DNA of 64,000 nt from Bacteroidales bacterium (lineage in GTDB: Bacteria; Bacteroidota; Bacteroidia; Bacteroidales; Muribaculaceae): the NCBI GenBank assembly GCA_019416425.1, contig DXXK01000072.1:18119-82118 (forward strand). The letters run 5' to 3'. Positions 26,944-37,476 of the stretch are shown one piece after another. Positions within the stretch are counted from its first letter, which is position 1. Each line of letters begins with the position of its first letter. The notes beneath the pieces were generated by a model, which was given only the letters and a program-made list of their open reading frames with translations, made no database searches and was not told where the DNA came from. A program made the position numbers and the translations under genes.

Positions 26944-27777
26944 TCACTTATCTGGTTTCAACCCCTCGTCCTTGACAAGGGTCTCGAGAATCATGGAGGC
27001 CTCTTCATACCCACGGTTCATGTTGCGGTGCAATGCCTTGAGGTCGAAGAGTTTTGTATCGCTCAGTTCGGTGGGCTTGATCACATAGTCGCAGATGGCC
27101 ATGTCATGGATGGTATTGGCCTTCATCGACAGCGCGAACGACCGGGCCGCTATGTCCAGGATGGAATTCTTGTAACGATAGCTACGGTTCAGGGGCGAGC
27201 AATTGGATCCGATCAGGATATCGCACTCGTTGCGTATGGTCCATGCCGGGAGGTTGTGCAGGACACCGCCGTCCACATAGTGCTCGCCATTGATCCTGAC
27301 CGGTTTGAATATCACTGGCACGCTGCATGAAGCCACCACACGCTCAACAATCGCCCCCTTTCGCCATCCCACCTGGGTTCCCTTGGTAAGGTTCGTGGCG
27401 CATACTATCGTGGGAATCTTCAGTTCCTCCAGATTCTTGACCGGAAGCCAGGAATCCAGGAGTTTGGCGAACTTATCCAGTTTGAAAACACCTGCAGTCG
27501 GTATGGACCATTCGGTAAAATCACTCAGGTTCTTAGCTTCCACAAAACACTCGATCATCTGCCCCGGCGTCAGTCCGGCCCCGTACAGTACCGAGGCTAT
27601 CGATCCGGCCGACACTCCGGACATTATGTCCGGAACGAGCCCGAATTTCTCCAAAGCCATAAGCACACCGATGTGCGCGAAACCCTTGGCTCCGCCACCC
27701 CCCAATGCCAGACCAATCGTGCGCCGTCGTTTACGTCCTATCAGTGACTCTATATTTATATTGAATGGAATTTCCAT
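26944..27777 (-). CDS. Patatin-like phospholipase
   Basis: 277 residues. The oxyanion-hole motif GLALGGGGAKGFAHIGVL is at about residues 22-39, the nucleophile elbow GVSAGS at about 59-64 and the catalytic Asp in HYVDGGVLHN. No signal peptide is seen; the protein is probably cytosolic or peripheral on the inner membrane. Its ATG overlaps the tamB stop by one base (TAATG), implying coupled translation and perhaps a link to envelope lipid handling. Confidence 0.9.
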   Translation of the reverse strand: MEIPFNINIESLIGRKRRRTIGLALGGGGAKGFAHIGVLMALEKFGLVPDIMSGVSAGSIASVLYGAGLTPGQMIECFVEAKNLSDFTEWSIPTAGVFKLDKFAKLLDSWLPVKNLEELKIPTIVCATNLTKGTQVGWRKGAIVERVVASCSVPVIFKPVRINGEHYVDGGVLHNLPAWTIRNECDILIGSNCSPLNRSYRYKNSILDIAARSFALSMKANTIHDMAICDYVIKPTELSDTKLFDLKALHRNMNRGYEEASMILETLVKDEGLKPDK

Positions 27778-30700
27778 TAATCTTTCGTATTGTGGGTATC
27801 TACGTTACGGGAATCAGCGCTTCCCTCTTCTTTATTAACGCCCGATACCTCTCTTTCTTTGCCCTTTGACTCCTTTTTTTTATTCTTGCGTCGCAGAAAC
27901 CTGAATGGATCATCGAAATCCGTACGGTATATCAGACCCACTCCCTGGGTGGTCAATGCCGATTTCAAATAGTAGTAGGCGTCGTTGAAGTGGTTGTACG
28001 CCTTCAGACGCAGTCGCCCGTTCTTGGACAGCAGATACTCGATGTCGAAATCTCCCACGAAATTGGTCTGGGATACGCTGCGGTCGCGATATCCCAGGTT
28101 ACCGTTTATTATCAGACGGTTGTCGAACAGCTGAGATGACAGTGCCAGATCCACTTCCATGTCCGAGAAATCGTTGCGGTCTGACTTGAACGATGGATTC
28201 AGGGATATTTTATCGGTCATCTGCGACAGAATGTTGGATATCTGGGACGAAATCGTCGATGACGCCACCGAAACAAGCTCGCCATCGGAAGTACCGGAAA
28301 ACTGCGGCGTATAGAAACGATTCAGCGCCAGAAGATACAACACCTGCTGCTGCATCATCTCGTCCGATGAAATGATGCTACGCACCTTACGCTCCACATC
28401 ACCGGTCACGGTCGGCAACGACAGGTCGTAGCCAATAATGGGACGTTCCAGGTTTCCGGTCACCTTTATCAACGCCTCTACAGGCACCGAACTTCGGTTC
28501 AGGTCGCGGTCCGACGCGAAACTCTTGTCCAGATCAGTCAGATTAGTGTTGACGCGGTACCCTGCTGTCAGATTCATTGTGGCCAGCATCGGGTCTCCGT
28601 GGAACTCGATCTCGCTGCCGCGTCGGATCTTGAAATCTCGTATTATGATGTCCTGCAACGTGAAGCGATAATTGCCCTCGTCGATAGTATATTTGCCGAA
28701 CATGTCGATCTTGTCGTTAAAGCTGCTGTAATTCAACCGCATGGAACCGTTTCCTGTCGCCGTAATCTTATCCCCGGCGCTGGGGTCCATTATCACATTC
28801 ATCTTAATGTTGGGCGATACATCCACAGCCAGGTCCAACTCGAAGTCACCCGATTCATCCTCCTCTACCTTGGAAGAGGGACGATACTGGTACTCCAACT
28901 CCTCCTCCACCGACATTCTCTCTGACTCTTCCATTTTATGACTGTCTATGAACGTCAGGAAGTTATATTCGGTCGCCACCTGGGTCTCGTCCAGAGCGAA
29001 CGTAAATGAAGAATTGGGTTCCGATTTGACATCAAAGTGTATGCGTGTGAATCCGGGCTTTCCCGTCACACCCCCGGATCCGCTGGCGAACACTCTGCCC
29101 CACCATACAGGATTGGAGCCTACACCCAGGTCATAACACAACAGTCTGCGGATATTACGTACATATAGGTCGACATACGCATTCCTGAAATACTTCATCC
29201 GCACGTCACCCCCGAACAGGGCCGTGTTGCCGTAAGGGTCATAGACCTTGAATCCCGGTATATGGATACGCTCCTTCTCGAATATCACGGAATCAGAACC
29301 ATGATAGGTAACACCCGTAAATCCAAGCCTGACGGATGCGGTATCGGCAAATGCCTTACCAGTCAGCGAAATGTCCTTGAATGTCCCGAACAGTCTCAGG
29401 TTTGCCGAGCCTTTACCTTCCACCTTGTCGAGAATATTAGACATAAACGGATGTATCAGGGCCAGGTTTATCTTGTGCGCATCAAAATTAAGGTCCAGCG
29501 AATCCCCGGTAACGAAGATCTTTCCGTCGACATTGGTCCATATGTCGGGGGTATCCCCGTAAATATGGGCGCCGATTCCCACAGCCTGATTATGGCTGTC
29601 ATAATATCCCAGCAAATCAGCATCACCCAGCAGTGCGTTGTTGTAGCTGAGATCTCGGACCTTCAGGCCTCGGGTCTGGGCTACCGGCGTACGCGTGAAC
29701 AGCTGCGACGCCTCCGCGATGCCAGTGGCATACCCTCCGAATGTCACATAATTTATGTTCAACGTATTGAATATGTAGCTCAGGTCTATGTCGTTCAACC
29801 GTGCCGTGATTGTGTCCGTAGTGGACGCCGAAGCACGTCCGGATATTGCCAGGAACTGATCGCCGTGCGATATATGCATATCGTCAACGGAGAGTATACG
29901 GTCGCTCAGAACGGCCCGCATCGGACGCACCTCCCACCTCTCGCCATTGATCATCACGTCGGAATCGTTGATCCGGAATGTGTAGACCGGCGACTGCATA
30001 GCGTCACGCGCGATATCCATACCCATTCTGACTGTTCCGTTGTTCAGCTTGTTGTCGGCTACCCAGTTGACGATTGCCGACACCCGGTTAGCGAATGCCC
30101 CCCCGCTCAGATTGATCTTGACATACTGGTTCTTGATGGGAAAATCCACGCCGCACTGCAGCGATATGCCGTTTCTGTCCCCTGCATTTGCATGAAGGTT
30201 GATATCCTTGATGAGCTTGTCGCCTTTAAGTATGTATGGAGCCAGAACAGTCGCCTCGATATTATTGTTGTCGGCCGTGCCGTAGACTCGTACCGGAGCC
30301 GCCGGACGTACCGGAAGTTTAAAAGCCTTGTAAAGGTTCTCGTCAGGCTTGAGCGACAGACTGTAGGACACCGAATTCCATTGGTCCAACGGCGTTGCCG
30401 GAGCCTTGATGTAGGCTGGAAGCGAATATGCGAGGATACCGGTGAACAGTTTTGGAAGCTGGGCGAAGCTGAAATGACCGCGGACCTCGCCATCCAGAAT
30501 GTCACTGTCTATGTTGATTCGGCGCTGGGCGCTGCTGCCCGTCATTGACAGACCGAGATTGTTCAGGATCAGCTCGTCGCCCTGTTCCGGCGCGTATTCG
30601 AAACCACCGATGCGCGCATCTCCCAGCAGATTGTCGAGATTGTTGCCCTGCAGACGTATGTAAATGCTCTCAACGCCATATATTCCTCGATATTTGCCCT

Positions 30701-32336
30701 GGACTCCTAAAAGGGCTGTGTTCACTCGGTCGACATCACCCGTAAGATTCCACTGGGAGCTTTCGCCTGCAAGCATGCAGTCGGCATTAAATTCCATTCT
30801 AAGGTCGGGTGTATCGGCATGAATGCCGGCAATCAGACCCTGTCCGTCCTTGAAGGCCTCGATACGGATGTCGTTCAGCTGATGTCCCGACAACAACAGC
30901 GAAGCGATATCCAGTTGCAGATTTCCGTTGATTCCGTCAGGCTGCTTTCCCTTTAGACTGACATCGCCCGATACCGTCATGGCCACATTCTCCACAGGCT
31001 GGTCGGGTACCAGTGAGCCGACATCAAAGCCGGCCGTGACGGCATCGACTCCGGCTGTCAGCACACCGCTGTCCCATCCTATGGTTCCGTCTATGTCGAC
31101 ATCTCCCTGCAGAGTTCCTATGTTTCCCTGAATCGCGACATAATGCTGGGCCAGTGAGAACTCCCCCTCCGCATCCAGCTCCACTTGACCCGCGTTCTGC
31201 AATATCGAGGTTGCCTGCGGAGGCAGCGCGACGAACGGAGATATGATTTCCTGTGCCAACATGGTACGGCATGCGACCTTGAGTTCCTGAATGTCGCCTT
31301 GAAGAGACTTGACATCGGGAAGCTCCTTGAGATGTCCCTGCAAGGACAGTCTCAGGGCGCCCGACTCATCCTGGAACTCAAGATTGCTGACATCTATGTC
31401 GCCCAGCACGCCGTGGATATCGGCACGTAGACTGTACCGGCCCGGAATCATATCGATACCGAGTTTCAGGAATGCGAAATCCGTTGCCGCTATATCATCA
31501 ACTGTCAGCTCTATATCACGACCGGTCCGCTTCAACGCCGGCACTATGTCCTTGAATCCATCAATAGCCAGCTGCTGGTCGTTGATTCGGAGCTTGGTGT
31601 TCTCGAGGTCCAGCTTGAAATTCCGGAGTGATATCATCTGTGGTGTGGCCGACGCCTGGAACGACAGGGCATCAAGATATATTCCCGAAATCTCTCTGAA
31701 ACTCAGACGTCTCAGATTCACCTCGAAATCATCGTTGCTGAGCCTGGGCAGAGCGATGTCGGCGCATATGTTGGAAGCCACGATATAATTGGGGTCAAAG
31801 ACTCCGGACTCCTTGTGCGGCTTCCATAGACGGGAGAAGGATACCTCCGACTTGCGGATAGTGACATTATGCAGTTTCAGATCAAATCTGGATGGAGGCT
31901 GGTTCTTTTTCTTCGGCTTGAAAGCGTCAATGACGAAAGCGATGTTTAAAGGACCATGTTGCTCACGTTGAATGATATCGGCGCGGAGTCCGGTAATCTC
32001 GGCGTAAGTGATCTCTATGCCCTGACCCGTAACGAATTTCCAGAAACCGATTCCGGCCCCTACACGATCAATCGCTATGCACTCCTCTCCCTGTGGCGTC
32101 TGGACATTGACAGCCTGCAGAATCACCTCGTTCATAGGCAAGACCGTGACTTTCCCGATATGTACCGGAGCCTTGAGCATAGATGACAGTTCCTTCTCGG
32201 CCATACTGCGGATCATATTGTGGACGCCTGGAATAGACAGGGCTACATAAGCGAATACGAAGAGAACCACCACCGTAATCACGATGGTGAACAATATGCT
32301 TCTGATCACTCTATAGACATTCCTCACGGCTGTCAT
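27777..32336 (-). CDS. tamB: TamB-type translocation/assembly module protein
   Basis: 1519 residues with one N-terminal membrane anchor (about 13-33), a long repetitive beta-rich middle as in AsmA/TamB proteins and the C-terminal TamB (DUF490) domain (GSMRLNYSSFNDKIDMFGKY, MNLTAGYRVNTNLTDL, IIGYDLSLP). Such proteins bridge the periplasm and are linked to lipid transport and outer membrane protein assembly. The last 35 residues are highly charged. The gene is divergent from tsaD with only 58 bp between start codons, and its predicted -7 box ends 4 nt before the ATG. Confidence 0.92.
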   Translation of the reverse strand: MTAVRNVYRVIRSILFTIVITVVVLFVFAYVALSIPGVHNMIRSMAEKELSSMLKAPVHIGKVTVLPMNEVILQAVNVQTPQGEECIAIDRVGAGIGFWKFVTGQGIEITYAEITGLRADIIQREQHGPLNIAFVIDAFKPKKKNQPPSRFDLKLHNVTIRKSEVSFSRLWKPHKESGVFDPNYIVASNICADIALPRLSNDDFEVNLRRLSFREISGIYLDALSFQASATPQMISLRNFKLDLENTKLRINDQQLAIDGFKDIVPALKRTGRDIELTVDDIAATDFAFLKLGIDMIPGRYSLRADIHGVLGDIDVSNLEFQDESGALRLSLQGHLKELPDVKSLQGDIQELKVACRTMLAQEIISPFVALPPQATSILQNAGQVELDAEGEFSLAQHYVAIQGNIGTLQGDVDIDGTIGWDSGVLTAGVDAVTAGFDVGSLVPDQPVENVAMTVSGDVSLKGKQPDGINGNLQLDIASLLLSGHQLNDIRIEAFKDGQGLIAGIHADTPDLRMEFNADCMLAGESSQWNLTGDVDRVNTALLGVQGKYRGIYGVESIYIRLQGNNLDNLLGDARIGGFEYAPEQGDELILNNLGLSMTGSSAQRRINIDSDILDGEVRGHFSFAQLPKLFTGILAYSLPAYIKAPATPLDQWNSVSYSLSLKPDENLYKAFKLPVRPAAPVRVYGTADNNNIEATVLAPYILKGDKLIKDINLHANAGDRNGISLQCGVDFPIKNQYVKINLSGGAFANRVSAIVNWVADNKLNNGTVRMGMDIARDAMQSPVYTFRINDSDVMINGERWEVRPMRAVLSDRILSVDDMHISHGDQFLAISGRASASTTDTITARLNDIDLSYIFNTLNINYVTFGGYATGIAEASQLFTRTPVAQTRGLKVRDLSYNNALLGDADLLGYYDSHNQAVGIGAHIYGDTPDIWTNVDGKIFVTGDSLDLNFDAHKINLALIHPFMSNILDKVEGKGSANLRLFGTFKDISLTGKAFADTASVRLGFTGVTYHGSDSVIFEKERIHIPGFKVYDPYGNTALFGGDVRMKYFRNAYVDLYVRNIRRLLCYDLGVGSNPVWWGRVFASGSGGVTGKPGFTRIHFDVKSEPNSSFTFALDETQVATEYNFLTFIDSHKMEESERMSVEEELEYQYRPSSKVEEDESGDFELDLAVDVSPNIKMNVIMDPSAGDKITATGNGSMRLNYSSFNDKIDMFGKYTIDEGNYRFTLQDIIIRDFKIRRGSEIEFHGDPMLATMNLTAGYRVNTNLTDLDKSFASDRDLNRSSVPVEALIKVTGNLERPIIGYDLSLPTVTGDVERKVRSIISSDEMMQQQVLYLLALNRFYTPQFSGTSDGELVSVASSTISSQISNILSQMTDKISLNPSFKSDRNDFSDMEVDLALSSQLFDNRLIINGNLGYRDRSVSQTNFVGDFDIEYLLSKNGRLRLKAYNHFNDAYYYLKSALTTQGVGLIYRTDFDDPFRFLRRKNKKKESKGKEREVSGVNKEEGSADSRNVDTHNTKD

Positions 32337-32340
32337 ACTG

Positions 32341-32390
32341 CAAAATTAACGATTTTTTCTTTAATATTCGCTCTTTTATTTGTAATTTTG
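32341..32390. promoter_or_regulatory. Back-to-back promoters of tamB and tsaD with predicted leaderless starts
   Basis: TAATTTTG occurs on the minus strand at 32341-32348 for tamB and on the plus strand at 32383-32390 for tsaD. In both cases exactly 4 nt separate the box from the ATG, which places transcription starts at or next to the start codon. Clear -33 elements are not evident. Confidence 0.6.
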
Positions 32391-32394
32391 TGGC

Positions 32395-33426
<1,032 letters not shown>

Positions 33427-33459
33427 ACATACTCCAAAAATTCATTAAGTCAGACCACA

Positions 33460-34263
33460 ATGAATACAGACAGCCACGACAACCATACCGAAGCGACCGA
33501 GCAGAAACCTGTCGAGTTTACCGAACGTAGGGTCATCACCATATACGGATACTCCGAGGAGGAACTGGCCGACGTCCTTAATCACTTCAAGAGTCAGCTT
33601 CCGGAATTCGTGAAGATGCTGACCCGGACCACGCATCTTGTCACCAAGATCCTGCTGTCGGGTTCTCATCATGCCGTGGAACTGCTCCGTTACAAGATGA
33701 ACCAGTTCCAGACCCAGCTGCAGAGCCTGTTCAAGGAAGAGGTAGTCACGACGGAGGATGAGACGATGTCCGAAGTACTTGGCAAACTGCTTAAGGACCG
33801 CGAGCTGACGGTGTCGTGCGCCGAGAGCTGTACCGGCGGCAACCTGGCCCACAAGATTACGGAAATCCCCGGCTCGTCGGCCTATTTCCTTGGAAGCGTG
33901 GTCAGCTACAGCAACGATGTCAAGGCCAACGTGCTGAACGTGAACCGCAACAATCTGAACAGGTTCGGCGCCGTCAGCCAGCAGGTCGCCGAAGACATGG
34001 TGCGCGGTGTTTCCCGACTGATGCGCACTGATTGCGCCATGGCCACTACCGGCATAGCAGGCCCCGAAGGAGGCACCAAGTTCAAGCCTGTCGGTACCGT
34101 CTGGATGGCCGTTAAGTACAACGACCGCGTGGTTTCCGAGCTGATTCACTTCAAGGGTGACCGAAACGAAGTAATTGAGAGCGTAACGAACCATGTGATG
34201 TTCATGTTGGTTAAAGTATTACGAAACTCCTACACACTACAGGAGGAAATAAACGACGATTAA
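33460..34263 (+). CDS. Shortened CinA-type protein: nicotinamide-nucleotide amidohydrolase domain with partial linker domain
   Basis: 267 residues, against about 415 for full CinA. The C-terminal amidohydrolase is complete: SCAESCTGG (119-127), SYSNDVKANVL, FGAVSQQVAEDM and TTGIAGPEGGTKFKPVGTV. The N-terminal 100 residues resemble the KH-like linker of full CinA (TIYGYSEEELADVL, LPEFVKML), but the MoCF/ADP-ribose pyrophosphatase domain is absent and tsaD lies immediately upstream, so no remnant is hidden. The enzyme would deamidate NMN to nicotinate mononucleotide. The first 18 residues are polar and poorly conserved-looking. Confidence 0.85.
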   Translation: MNTDSHDNHTEATEQKPVEFTERRVITIYGYSEEELADVLNHFKSQLPEFVKMLTRTTHLVTKILLSGSHHAVELLRYKMNQFQTQLQSLFKEEVVTTEDETMSEVLGKLLKDRELTVSCAESCTGGNLAHKITEIPGSSAYFLGSVVSYSNDVKANVLNVNRNNLNRFGAVSQQVAEDMVRGVSRLMRTDCAMATTGIAGPEGGTKFKPVGTVWMAVKYNDRVVSELIHFKGDRNEVIESVTNHVMFMLVKVLRNSYTLQEEINDD

Positions 34264-34265
34264 AA

Positions 34266-34338
34266 CCTTCTTCCTTCATGAACTCGGGTGGAATTCCCGG
34301 ACAGTCCCGCTACGGTTAAAGTCCGACCTTGGAAGAAA
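34266..34338 (+). promoter_or_regulatory. Compact cobalamin-riboswitch-like element before the B12 uptake operon
   Basis: The 91-nt gap before the btuB-like gene holds ACAGTCCCGCTACGGTTA (34301-34318), close to the conserved B12-riboswitch core, preceded by a CGGG...CCCG hairpin. A closing helix TTCTTCC (34268-34274) pairs perfectly with GGAAGAA (34331-34337), so the element is only about 70 nt. Usual members are near 190-200 nt. The ATG lies 17 nt past the helix, so control of translation initiation is plausible. Confidence 0.72.
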
Positions 34339-34354
34339 CTGATTTTTCACGAGG

Positions 34355-36358
34355 ATGAAAAATTTTCCAAAAAGACTGGTATACATATCTATACCCCTGA
34401 CAATCGCAGGAACGGCAATGGCCGCTCCTGATGTGCCGGATACCACCGGCGTCACGCTTGAGACCATTCAGGTCGAAGCGAACACCCTGAACAAGGGTCT
34501 TACGTCCACCGTCACTCAACACCGTATCGGCAACGAGGACCTGAACAGACTGGGCATCGTCACACTGTCGGATGCGTTGAACCGTATGCCCGGTATCACC
34601 CTGCGCGACTACGGTGGTGCCGGAGGCTTGAAGACCGTATCCGTCCGCGGACTCGGGACCCAGCATACCGGTGTGACCTACGATGGTGCTCCGCTAAGCG
34701 ACGTCCAGAGCGGCCAGATTGACCTGTCCCGCTATTCCATCGACAACATCCGTAACCTGTCGCTGGTGATCGGTGACAATGAGGATATCTTCGTTCCCGC
34801 ACGCACCGCAGCATCGGCCGCATCGCTGATAATCGGCTCCTGGTCGCCCGACATACGGAACGAGCGTCTCGACCTCACCGCGCAGATCAAGGGTGGATCA
34901 TTCGGATACGTCAGTCCCTATCTGCGGATAGGCAAGAGCAACGGAAAGGATCTGGCCTTTCTCGCATCCGGCCAGTACACCCATGCCGACAACAACTATC
35001 CCTTCACAATGCCGAATGGAACTCAGACCGTCAATGAGAAACGCAAGAACTCATCGATGGATTCCGGTCATGGCGAGCTGAACCTCAAATGGCAGCCCCG
35101 CACCGGTACATCCCTGACCGCCAAATTCTATGGATTGGGAACCTATCAGCATCTCCCAGGGCCCGCCATTCTATATAATGACGCCAGCAAGCAGACCCTG
35201 CGTGACGTTAACCTGTTCGGACAGGTCAACTTCCGTTCAAGACTGTCGAGCGTATTCTCTCTGAACACACTGGCAAAATTCAACTGGAGCCGCACGCATT
35301 ACATGGATCATGACGGATCATATCCCAACGGAGTGCTGGACAACCTCTACAAGCAACGCGAGGCATACGCCAGCGCCGCTGTGCTGTGCATTCCATTTCA
35401 CGGCCTTGCGCTCTCGTATGCGCTGGACTATTTCTACAATGACCTGCGCAGCAATATGAAGAATCACAACAATCCCCACCGCAACTCTGTGCTTCAGAGC
35501 CTGAACGTCAAATATAACATCGATTGGCTGACGCTGACAGCCAGAGCTTTGATGTCGGTCTACATGGACTCGCCCGGTGACGGAGAAAAGCGGTTGAGCC
35601 ACGCTCGGCTGTCCCCCAGTTTCGGAATGTCCGTGCGTCCCGTCCGGGGACAAAACTTCTTTGTCCGGTTCAATTACAAGAACATTTTCCGGATGCCATC
35701 GTTCAACGAGCTCTACTTCGACCATTATGGCTCCATCAATCTCGACCCGGAGGACACCGAGCAGCTGAACCTTGGGCTGACCTACGGCATCAACGGTCTC
35801 TCATGGCTGTCATCGCTGGATGTCACGGTCGACGGCTATTTCAACTGGGTGAAGAACAAAATCGTGGCCGTGCCGTACAACATGTTCGTATGGACCATGA
35901 CAAACATGGGACGTGTCCATGCCTACGGAGTTGACGTAACCCTTGACGCACGCTTCCCCATCTATCCCGGCCAGTCATTGATAGTGACGGGCAACTACAG
36001 CTGGCAGCGTGCGGTTGCCCGTACATCGCACGACAAGCTGGACTGGAACAAACAGCTTCCCTACACTCCACCGCATTCAGGAGCCTTCGCCCTGACCTGG
36101 GAGAATCCCTGGGTATGCGTAGGAGTACATGGCGATGGTTGCTCCTTGAGGTATGCCACCCGCGAGAACCTCCCCTCATCGCGCTTGTCGGGATATATGG
36201 AATTCGGTCTCACAGCCTACCATACGTTCCGCTTCCGAGGACATGAGATGGAATTACGTGCCGATTTGATGAACGCATTCAACAGGCAGTACGAGATCGT
36301 AGCCCGGTACCCGATGCCCGGAAGAGCTTATCGCGGATCTGTAAAATTCACATTCTGA
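34355..36358 (+). CDS. btuB: TonB-dependent vitamin B12 receptor (BtuB-like)
   Basis: 667 residues with a signal peptide, a plug domain (LSDALNRMPGITLRDYGG, SVRGLGTQHTGVTYDG) and a 22-strand-type barrel ending in an aromatic residue (KFTF). It lacks the SusC N-terminal extension. Riboswitch upstream, BtuG-like lipoprotein and BtuC downstream make cobalamin the likely substrate. It would form the pore of the BtuB-BtuG pedal-bin complex in the outer membrane and use TonB energy. Confidence 0.88.
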   Translation: MKNFPKRLVYISIPLTIAGTAMAAPDVPDTTGVTLETIQVEANTLNKGLTSTVTQHRIGNEDLNRLGIVTLSDALNRMPGITLRDYGGAGGLKTVSVRGLGTQHTGVTYDGAPLSDVQSGQIDLSRYSIDNIRNLSLVIGDNEDIFVPARTAASAASLIIGSWSPDIRNERLDLTAQIKGGSFGYVSPYLRIGKSNGKDLAFLASGQYTHADNNYPFTMPNGTQTVNEKRKNSSMDSGHGELNLKWQPRTGTSLTAKFYGLGTYQHLPGPAILYNDASKQTLRDVNLFGQVNFRSRLSSVFSLNTLAKFNWSRTHYMDHDGSYPNGVLDNLYKQREAYASAAVLCIPFHGLALSYALDYFYNDLRSNMKNHNNPHRNSVLQSLNVKYNIDWLTLTARALMSVYMDSPGDGEKRLSHARLSPSFGMSVRPVRGQNFFVRFNYKNIFRMPSFNELYFDHYGSINLDPEDTEQLNLGLTYGINGLSWLSSLDVTVDGYFNWVKNKIVAVPYNMFVWTMTNMGRVHAYGVDVTLDARFPIYPGQSLIVTGNYSWQRAVARTSHDKLDWNKQLPYTPPHSGAFALTWENPWVCVGVHGDGCSLRYATRENLPSSRLSGYMEFGLTAYHTFRFRGHEMELRADLMNAFNRQYEIVARYPMPGRAYRGSVKFTF

Positions 36359-36396
36359 CAACCATATCATTAACCCAAATAATTAAAGCAAAAGGA

Positions 36397-37470
36397 ATGA
36401 AAAAGATCTTTTTCATCTCTGCCATTACGGCAGTCATGTTCGGATTTACGTCGTGCGACGACAAAGACGAACCCACACCGAACCCAGACAAACCCACGCA
36501 CTCCACCGGCGCATACTTCCTGTGCCAGGGACAATCCTACAGTCATGTGCCCGGCGGTCTCTTCAGCCTGGACTATACGACCGGCAAGTGGTCCGACAAC
36601 GCATTCGAGACAGCCAACGGAATCAGCCTCGGCGACACGCCCCAGTGGGGCGTATGCTACGGCTCCAAACTATATCTGGGAATCTTCGAGTCCAACGTGA
36701 TCCATGTCGTTGACAAATACACCTTCAAGAATTATAAGACCATAAGCCTGAAGGACTCTCAGAACGGCCAGAAGCCTCGTTCGCTCGCGGCCAAGGACGG
36801 CAAGGTATTCATCGCGATGGACAACGGTTACGTGGCGCGTCTCGACACACTCACCATGAACATCGACGCATCGGTCAAAGTTGGACCGAACCCTGAAGTA
36901 ATCGGAATCTACAAGGATGATCTGTATGTGCCCAATTCGGACGGCAGCAGCTATCCCAACTATGGCACTTCGGCAAGCGTAATCAATCTGAGGAACTTTA
37001 CGGTCACCAAGACCATCGAAGTGCCCTTGAATCCCTATATGTTCCGGGCCAACGACCAGGGACTCTATCTGCTGTGCAAAGGCAACTACGAAGACATTCC
37101 CTCCAAGGTCTACAAGATGAATGGCGATAAATGGGAGGCAGTGGCCGACGCCACAATCATGGCCGCTGGTAATGACCGACTGTATCTGATCAACGATCCG
37201 TTCTACGGCAGCCTTCCGGCTGAGTACAAGATATACGATTGCCGTACCGCAAACCTGTCAGACTGGGATATAGAGAAGGTGACCTATCCCAGCAATATCG
37301 CTGTCGACAATATGGGAGGTCATGTATTCATCGCATCATACATAATGGACGGTAAGTATCCCTCCTATACGGCTCCGGGTTACATCAACGTATACGGATT
37401 GGACAACAAGTTCCAAAGCACTCATCCGATCGGCGCGGGTGCACCCTGCATCTTCTTTGATCACGAATAA
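36397..37470 (+). CDS. btuG: Surface B12-binding lipoprotein BtuG-like (beta-propeller, DUF5074-type)
   Basis: 357 residues. The lipoprotein signal ends GFTSC and is followed by acidic DDKDE, a surface-export signal in Bacteroidetes. The rest is a seven-bladed propeller-like repeat (GGLFSLDYTTGKW, NVIHVVDKYTF, GYVARLDTLTM, ASVINLRNFTV, YKIYDCRTANL, GYINVYGLDNK). BtuG of Bacteroides thetaiotaomicron is a surface propeller with very high cobalamin affinity that captures the vitamin for BtuB; gene order here is the same. It starts 38 bp after btuB. Confidence 0.86.
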   Translation: MKKIFFISAITAVMFGFTSCDDKDEPTPNPDKPTHSTGAYFLCQGQSYSHVPGGLFSLDYTTGKWSDNAFETANGISLGDTPQWGVCYGSKLYLGIFESNVIHVVDKYTFKNYKTISLKDSQNGQKPRSLAAKDGKVFIAMDNGYVARLDTLTMNIDASVKVGPNPEVIGIYKDDLYVPNSDGSSYPNYGTSASVINLRNFTVTKTIEVPLNPYMFRANDQGLYLLCKGNYEDIPSKVYKMNGDKWEAVADATIMAAGNDRLYLINDPFYGSLPAEYKIYDCRTANLSDWDIEKVTYPSNIAVDNMGGHVFIASYIMDGKYPSYTAPGYINVYGLDNKFQSTHPIGAGAPCIFFDHE

Positions 37471-37476
37471 TTTCCT

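Noticed and set aside
29262..30548. 428-codon plus-strand open frame inside tamB
   Set aside because: It is antisense to a well-supported TamB gene, has no recognisable domain and fits the shadow frames expected in GC-rich coding DNA.
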